From Aquabacter cavernae (GTDB taxonomy: Bacteria; Pseudomonadota; Alphaproteobacteria; Rhizobiales; Xanthobacteraceae): a stretch of 64,000 bases of DNA. The stretch covers positions 1,488,001 through 1,552,000 of the forward strand of contig NZ_RWKV01000008.1 of assembly GCF_003993795.1 (NCBI RefSeq), written 5' to 3'. Positions within the stretch are counted from its first letter, which is position 1; the number at the start of each line of letters is the position of its first letter. The notes below the pieces were generated by a model. The model made no database searches and was not told where the DNA came from. It was given only the letters and a program-made list of their open reading frames with translations. Positions 59,303 to 64,000 of this stretch are shown here, in pieces. The translations under genes were made by a program, and so were the position numbers.

Positions 59303-59962
59303 TCACGCATCCCCGCTGCGCGGGGCCCCCCGCGCCGCCCGCACGAAGGCGGCGATCTTTTCGGGCGACTTCACGCCGGGCGCACTTTCCACGCCCGAGG
59401 ATACGTCGATCCCATCCACCCGGATGCGCACGAGCGCCTGCGACACGTTGTCGGGATCGAGCCCCCCGGAAAGCATGACGGGGCGCCCAGGGTCAAGAGA
59501 GCGCAGCAGATCCCAGTCGAATGGACGCCCATTGCCACCGGGCAGCAGCGCCCCCGGATCGGGCTTGGCGTCGAACAAAAGAAGGTCGCTCACCGCCGCA
59601 TAGGCCGGCACCACGTCGAGATCCTGCGCCGTGCGCACGGAAATGGCCTTCATGACTGGGCGGGCGAAGCGCGCGCGGATCTCCGCGACCCGCTCGGGGC
59701 TTTCATGGCCGTGCAGTTGGAGAATGTCGGGCCCGGCCGCCGCAATAAGCGTCTCAAGCTGGGCATCGCTCGCATCCACCGTGAGCAGCACCATGCGCGC
59801 CCGCCCCTCCACCGCCCGGGCCAGGGCGCCCATGGCCTCCGGCTCCAAATGGCGCGGGCTTTTGGGGAAGGAGACGAAGCCCACCATGTCCGCCCCGGCC
59901 GCCAATGCGGCCTCCAGGGCAGCCGGTGTGTTCACACCGCAGATCTTGATGTCGAGGCTCAT
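59303..59962 (-). CDS. trpF: Phosphoribosylanthranilate isomerase
   Basis: 219 residues from ATG 59962 ([20 protein letters not shown]), the usual start with the catalytic Cys of [24 protein letters not shown] and the later [20 protein letters not shown] and [14 protein letters not shown] hold the other active-site and phosphate-binding residues. It is the first gene of the trp unit. trpC, D, E and G are elsewhere, as is normal in alphaproteobacteria. Confidence 0.96.
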   Translation of the reverse strand: MSLDIKICGVNTPAALEAALAAGADMVGFVSFPKSPRHLEPEAMGALARAVEGRARMVLLTVDASDAQLETLIAAAGPDILQLHGHESPERVAEIRARFARPVMKAISVRTAQDLDVVPAYAAVSDLLLFDAKPDPGALLPGGNGRPFDWDLLRSLDPGRPVMLSGGLDPDNVSQALVRIRVDGIDVSSGVESAPGVKSPEKIAAFVRAARGAPRSGDA

Positions 59963-60052
59963 GATGCCGAGGCCCGTAATCTCGCGGTCCACGGGGTTAC
60001 CGCGCAACCGCCACCCCGCACCATCGCAAGGGCCCCTGCCCTCGCCGTGCGC

Positions 60053-61039
60053 TCAGGTCTCCACGCGGGTGAACTGGCCCGCCTTGCGGAATCGCCACAG
60101 ATAGCTCGGCAGGACGCTGCCCAGCGCGGCGGGCGCGATGCCGAGGCCCGCGAGCGTGCGTCCCTCGGTGATGGCGGCGTCACTCACCACATTGTCATGG
60201 CGCAGCATGGCCACCTGGTCCCGCGTCAGCAGGGCGCCGGGCAGCTTCTCCAGGAAACGCGCCTCGAAATCGGCAAGGCCGAAGGGCAGGTCCATGAGGA
60301 TGCGGCGGGCACCGATCTCGCGCAGGGTCAGCTCCATCAGCTCCTTGAAGGTGCGCACCTCAGGGCCGCCCAGTTCATAGGTGGCGCTGGCCATGGCCTT
60401 GCCGTCCACCCCACGCTCCACCGCAGCCGCCACATCAGCCACGAAGACCGGCTGGAAACGGGTATGCCCCCCGCCGATGAGCGGCAGGGCCGGGGACATG
60501 CGCGCCAGGGACGCGAAGCGGTTGAAGAAGCGGTCCTCGGGGCCGAACACCACCGAGGGGCGCAGAATGATGGCGGACGCCACGGCCGCACGCGCCGCCG
60601 CCTCGCCCTCGCCCTTGGTGCGGGCATAGCCGACGGTGGAGGACGGGTCCGCGCCGATGGCGGACACATGGATCAGCCCAGCCCCGTTCGCGGCGGCAGC
60701 AGTGGCGATGGCGCGGGCGCCGAAGGCATGCACGGCGTCGAAGGACTGGCGGCCGCTAGGGGCCAGGATGCCCACCAGATTGACCACGCAGGTGGCGCCC
60801 TCGGCAGCGGCCATCACCGAATCGGGATAGCGCACATTGGCCTGGGTGAGCTGAATCTGCCCGACCTGGCCAAGCGGCAGCAGGAAGCCCGCAAGATCGG
60901 GACGGCGCACGGGCACGCGAATCCGGTAGCCGCGCTTGGCCAGGGCCCGCACCACATAGCGGCCCAGGAAGCCCGACCCGCCGAAGACGGTCACGAGGCT
61001 GTCGGTCACGGGCCGCTCGGCCACCGCCACTTCGCTCAT
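60053..61039 (-). CDS. Complex I NDUFA9-like NAD(P)-binding SDR protein
   Basis: 328 residues of the atypical SDR type. The nucleotide loop is VFGGSGFLGRYVVRALAKRG, followed by RVPVRRPD, VNLVGILAPSG, the TKGEGE segment (degenerate Tyr/Lys motif YARTKGEGE) and RPSVVFGPEDRFFNRFASLA. In mitochondria and alphaproteobacteria such proteins associate with NADH:quinone oxidoreductase. It starts 91 bases upstream of trpF and may be the first gene of the same transcript. Confidence 0.9.
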   Translation of the reverse strand: MSEVAVAERPVTDSLVTVFGGSGFLGRYVVRALAKRGYRIRVPVRRPDLAGFLLPLGQVGQIQLTQANVRYPDSVMAAAEGATCVVNLVGILAPSGRQSFDAVHAFGARAIATAAAANGAGLIHVSAIGADPSSTVGYARTKGEGEAAARAAVASAIILRPSVVFGPEDRFFNRFASLARMSPALPLIGGGHTRFQPVFVADVAAAVERGVDGKAMASATYELGGPEVRTFKELMELTLREIGARRILMDLPFGLADFEARFLEKLPGALLTRDQVAMLRHDNVVSDAAITEGRTLAGLGIAPAALGSVLPSYLWRFRKAGQFTRVET

Positions 61040-61240
61040 GCCAATTCCCTTGCTTTCAAGCCCTTGAAGGCATCCGCCGTCGCGCGTCCGCTTCTATATA
61101 GGGCGTGGGTCCATATATGAGGACAGCCATACGTGAGCCGGGGGTCGCCCGTCCAGAGACCACTGCGTCGCAAGGCCGAAGAATGCTGCACTGCAAAGCT
61201 GGCCTGCGCGGCGCGCGCACGCCATCCGGGTGGCCGACAG

Positions 61241-61269
61241 TTGACGCGGAGCCGCCGCGACCTTATAAG
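61241..61269 (+). promoter_or_regulatory. Sigma-70 promoter of rpsT
   Basis: TTGACG (61241-61246), a 17-base spacer and TATAAG (61264-61269) give near-consensus hexamers at ideal spacing, about 105 bases upstream of rpsT. The rest of the 61040-61375 spacer is otherwise unremarkable; an AT-rich tract (TATATAGG/CATATATG near 61094-61119) probably serves the divergent gene. Confidence 0.7.
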
Positions 61270-61375
61270 CCGCCTACTTCGCTGGCGACCCTGCTTGCCG
61301 GCACTGGATTTCATTTCACTGCTGCGTGGCTGCCATCCGGCACTGCCGCGCGCGACAAGGGATAGAGGACGGCCG

Positions 61376-61642
61376 ATGGCCAATACGCCCTCCGCTAAAA
61401 AGGCCGCGCGCAAGATCGCGCGTCGGACCGAAGTCAACCGTTCGCGTCGTTCGCGCGTCCGGACCTTCCTGCGCAAGTTCGACGATGCCATCGCCTCCGG
61501 CGACGCCACCGCCGCCGCCACCGCTTTCAAGGCCGCCGAGCCTGAGCTGATGCGCGCTGTGACCAAGGGCGTGCTTCACAAGAACACGGCGTCCCGCAAG
61601 GTGTCCCGCCTCGCCGCGCAGCTGAGCAAGCTGAGCGCCTGA
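61376..61642 (+). CDS. rpsT: 30S ribosomal protein S20
   Basis: 88 residues from ATG 61376 ([20 protein letters not shown]), with GAGGAC upstream. The Lys/Arg-rich helices and the C-terminal [19 protein letters not shown] are characteristic. It binds the bottom of the 30S body. It has its own promoter and terminator and precedes dnaA, a frequent arrangement in Hyphomicrobiales. Confidence 0.98.
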   Translation: MANTPSAKKAARKIARRTEVNRSRRSRVRTFLRKFDDAIASGDATAAATAFKAAEPELMRAVTKGVLHKNTASRKVSRLAAQLSKLSA

Positions 61643-61682
61643 GAGCGACCCCAGCGCTGAGACATCGTCTCATCGAGAATTC

Positions 61683-61714
61683 AAAAAGCCCGGCGCCCCG
61701 CGCCGGGCTTTTTT
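61683..61714 (+). terminator. Terminator of rpsT
   Basis: AAAAAGCCCGGCGC, loop CCC and GCGCCGGGCTTTTTT form a perfect long stem with a U tract, 40 bases after the stop. Confidence 0.95.
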
Positions 61715-62299
61715 GCTTTGGGCACCCCTCGCCACACCGCCGCTTCACAAGGCGCCCCCAAACGGCATGCGGGCCCCTAAGAGCGGCACCCTGCCCACGC
61801 CCGGCGGCCAGCGACTTCCCCCATCCGGAGGTGCGGCTCATGCCCGCCTGGATTGGAGCACGCGGCATCTGCCCTGCCCGCCTCGCCCTCCTGGCTTTAT
61901 GCGCCACCGCTAGGTCCACCGTCCTTGCCGCCCACCGCCCTGCCGCCGGAGCAGGACTGCGGTCGGGATGGCACCCATGGCGCGGCACTTCCCGTGCGAA
62001 TCTGTCATTTCCGGCCGCTGCCCTAGGACCATGGACAGGTCAAGGGAGGGCCCATCCCGAGCCGGTTTTTCCCAATCTTATCCCCTTCACAGGGTGCGCA
62101 GGAAAAAGCGTGCCCGGCGAAGAGGTTATCACCAAAGCCCGAAATTCATTCCGTAGCGGATGCAAATGGAGGTATCATAATAAATAGAGACAGAAGTCCT
62201 ACGAACCCGGAGAGGCACCGCTACGCCTTCGATTCTCATTGTTCGATCAGAGGTTTGCCGGCTGAAATAAAAGTAACCTCGAAATTCGCGCCACGCCCG

Positions 62300-62332
62300 C
62301 TTTCCCCCGCAATCCTGCTCCGCGGGGGAAAG
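62300..62332. other. 11-bp hairpin in the dnaA leader
   Basis: CTTTCCCCCGC (62300-62310) and GCGGGGGAAAG (62322-62332) pair perfectly around an 11-base loop. No U tract follows, so a structural rather than terminator role is likelier. Confidence 0.6.
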
Positions 62333-62514
62333 GCGTTGCGCACCTCGGGGCGCCTGTGTATGTTCAATCTCGCTTCCGGGGGCTGACCTGGAATTCATCA
62401 ACAGACAGCAAGTTTCACGACTCTTCGTGGGCAAGGGAGGGTGTCACATGTGTGTTTTGTGTACTCACCCCCCTTCAAACAAGCTCACAGACTTCGTGGC
62501 GGATACTGCGTTTG

Positions 62515-62544
62515 TTGATACTGTTCTATCCTTGAACCTATAGC
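62515..62544 (+). promoter_or_regulatory. Candidate dnaA promoter
   Basis: TTGATA (62515-62520), an 18-base spacer and TATAGC (62539-62544). Use of this promoter would give a 5' leader of about 310 bases before the dnaA ATG. Confidence 0.45.
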
Positions 62545-62863
62545 TGTTCAGGATCGCGCGTTTAAATCACAATAAAACTTTACAACGACGGTCCGATGGA
62601 CAGCAGGTCCACGGCAGATGGGGCGGCTATGACCTGTGGCAGCAGCGCATATTTCGGCGCTTTCATCGGTGTTTCTTCCCCTCCCTCGGGCGAGGATGCC
62701 GTCGCCAGTGACAGCGAGGACGAGCGAAGTCCGCTCGCACGCTGAGGGTCCTCCCGGCTCCTCCTGAACCCCAAGCCCATTTCCGGCATGTGGCCGCGCC
62801 CGCTGAGGCGCCGACGCCCGTGCTGTTCCTACCAGGGAGCCGCTCCGCGCGGTCACGACCCTT

Positions 62864-64000
62864 ATGCTGAAGCCCGAACCCGTTGACGTCGCGAAATTCG
62901 GCCCGGCCATCACCGGCGCGGCATCGGCGGACGAACCCTCCCAGCATTGGGATCGCATCCGCGCCCGGCTGCGCCAGGAGATCGGCGAGGACGTCTATTC
63001 CTCGTGGTTCGCCCGGCTTGAGCTGGACAAGGTCAGCGGCGACACCGTCCATCTGTCCGTTCCCACCCGCTTCCTGAAGTCCTGGATTCAGGGCCATTAC
63101 GTGGAGCGGCTCACGGAACTGTGGCGCGATGAGACCGGCGGCGCCCGCAAGGTGGATGTGGCCGTGCGCTCCGCCGCCATCCGCAGCCAGCCTTTGAAGG
63201 CCCGCGAGCCGCGCGCCACCGTGACCGAGCAGACCGCCGAGCCGCGCCGCACGGCGCAGGCTCCGGCTGCAGCCGCCGTCTCCGCGCCCGTCTCGGCCGC
63301 CTTTGCCGCTCCGGCGGACGTGGCTGCGGGCTCCCCGCTCGATCCGCGCCTCACCTTCGAGACCTTCGTGGTGGGCAAGTCCAACACGCTGGCCCATGCC
63401 GCCGCGCGGCAGGTGGCGGATGCGGCGCCCGGCGCCGCGCCCATCTTCAATCCGCTCTATCTCCATGCCCCCGTGGGCCTGGGCAAGACGCACCTGCTGC
63501 AGGCCGTCGCCTGGGCGGGCGCCGCCCGTGGCCGCCGGGTGGTCTACCTCACCGCCGAGCGCTTCATGTACGGCTTCGTCGCCGCTCTGAAGAGCCATGC
63601 CGCCATCGCCTTCAAGGATGCGCTGCGCAGCATCGACACCCTGCTGATCGACGACCTGCAGTTCCTGACCGGCAAGAACATGCAGCAGGAATTCTGCCAT
63701 ACGCTCAACGCCCTGATCGATGCCGGGCGGCAGGTGATGGTGGCCGCCGACCGGCCGCCGTCCGAGCTGGACGGGCTCGACGACCGGGTGCGCTCGCGCC
63801 TTGCGGGCGGCCTCGTGGTGGAATTGGCCCCGCTGGAGGAAGAACTGCGCCTGCAGATCCTGAAGGCCCGTTCCCAGGCGTTCGCCGAGCAGCACAAGGG
63901 CTTCGAGGTTCCCGCCCCGGTGCTGGAACTGCTCGCCCGCAATGTGGGCCAGAGCGGCCGGGACCTGGACGGCGCGCTGAACAAGCTGCTCGCCTGCAAT
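62864..64000 (+). CDS. dnaA: Chromosomal replication initiator protein (3' end outside window)
   Basis: The frame opens at ATG 62864 ([20 protein letters not shown]) and remains open through base 64000, giving 379 residues. Domain I is seen in [20 protein letters not shown] (about 29-48), a Pro/Ala linker lies at about 115-150, and the AAA+ domain begins near 160 ([20 protein letters not shown]). Walker A is [18 protein letters not shown]; Walker B/sensor features are [20 protein letters not shown] and [14 protein letters not shown]. The DNA-binding domain IV lies beyond the window. The ribosome site is weak, which may reflect translational control. Confidence 0.97.
   Translation, partial: MLKPEPVDVAKFGPAITGAASADEPSQHWDRIRARLRQEIGEDVYSSWFARLELDKVSGDTVHLSVPTRFLKSWIQGHYVERLTELWRDETGGARKVDVAVRSAAIRSQPLKAREPRATVTEQTAEPRRTAQAPAAAAVSAPVSAAFAAPADVAAGSPLDPRLTFETFVVGKSNTLAHAAARQVADAAPGAAPIFNPLYLHAPVGLGKTHLLQAVAWAGAARGRRVVYLTAERFMYGFVAALKSHAAIAFKDALRSIDTLLIDDLQFLTGKNMQQEFCHTLNALIDAGRQVMVAADRPPSELDGLDDRVRSRLAGGLVVELAPLEEELRLQILKARSQAFAEQHKGFEVPAPVLELLARNVGQSGRDLDGALNKLLACN

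Larger units (their letters stand above)
61715..62863 (+). other. 1.15-kb non-coding leader between rpsT and dnaA
   Basis: No credible gene. The first 350 bases are GC-rich; 62080-62290 and 62390-62580 are clearly AT-enriched compared with the rest of the window. Only degenerate DnaA-box-like words are seen (for example TTATCCCCT near 62078, TTATCACCA near 62125, TGTTGATAC near 62514). A 14-base TTAA-N7-TAAA word (62562-62576) resembles a CtrA half-site pair with one mismatch. The region should hold dnaA control signals and may bind replication regulators. Confidence 0.5.

Noticed and set aside
62078-62134. Possible DnaA boxes (TTATCCCCT, TTATCACCA)
   Set aside because: Each departs from TTATNCACA at two positions and they are not clustered, so an origin call is not supported.
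62129-62434. 101-codon minus-strand frame in the dnaA leader
   Set aside because: Codon usage is unlike the neighbours, there is no recognisable domain or start signal, and it lies in an AT-rich control region.

Overview
The window is a GC-rich chromosomal segment from an alphaproteobacterium. The gene set fits Hyphomicrobiales, most likely the Xanthobacteraceae (Azorhizobium/Xanthobacter-like). The grounds are the detached F1-ATPase operon atpHAGDC, the RegB/RegA-type redox pair, the SURF1-containing cyo operon, the rpsT-dnaA neighbourhood and the G/C-biased third positions. The taxonomic assignment is inference from gene content, not a database match. The segment ends inside dnaA. Genes are densely packed, often with 4-base ATGA or GTGA overlaps, and no phage, insertion sequence or CRISPR array is visible.

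Layout. 1-1 kb: the end of an unrecognised gene and a membrane methyltransferase, then 565 bases holding three ~55-bp hairpin repeats. 1.5-6.6 kb (-): atpHAGDC. 6.8-9.7 kb (-): a polar amino-acid ABC importer. 9.9-12.6 kb (-): envC-like and ctpA. 12.8-21.4 kb: an SDR enzyme (+), then rlmH, rsfS, nadD, proA, proB and obgE (-), and priA (+). 21.6-24.3 kb (-): a nitrate/sulfonate/taurine-type ABC importer. 24.4-29.9 kb: a tiny lipoprotein, a GntR regulator with an amidohydrolase, and a divergent Bug receptor/CMD/hydratase/aldolase operon resembling the lower homoprotocatechuate route. 30.4-35.5 kb: a GNAT enzyme, a soluble FtsK translocase and an MHS-type transporter.

35.7-42.5 kb (+): the cytochrome bo quinol oxidase operon cyoABCD, SURF1, and a RegB/RegA-like redox two-component pair that appears to share the transcript. 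42.7-47.5 kb: Spx/ArsC-like, rplY, pth, a ribbon-helix-helix/PIN pair with degenerate PIN residues, ychF and two MaoC-fold proteins. 47.5-51.7 kb: an FNT channel, an A-type Fe-S carrier, a DoxX protein, tRNA-Leu(UAA), an EamA exporter, and a small helical protein behind a likely FNR/FixK promoter. 51.8-55.6 kb (-): ethanolamine permease and EutBC. 55.7-61 kb (-): a 3-hydroxyacyl-CoA/gulonate dehydrogenase-like gene, trpF-trpB-(secreted orf)-trpA, and an NDUFA9-like protein. 61.4-64 kb (+): rpsT with a good promoter and terminator, a 1.2-kb AT-enriched leader, and the first 379 codons of dnaA.

Themes. Energy metabolism (F1 ATPase, bo oxidase, redox sensing, an oxygen-responsive promoter) is prominent. 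No single obviously novel large system stands out. The more unusual items are the hairpin-repeat cluster at 1.0-1.4 kb, G/C palindromes confined to convergent gene ends, the RegBA pair fused to cyo, a secreted protein translated within the trp operon, the incomplete hpa-like catabolic operon with palindromic operators, and the degenerate RHH-PIN pair. Most other genes are ordinary housekeeping.
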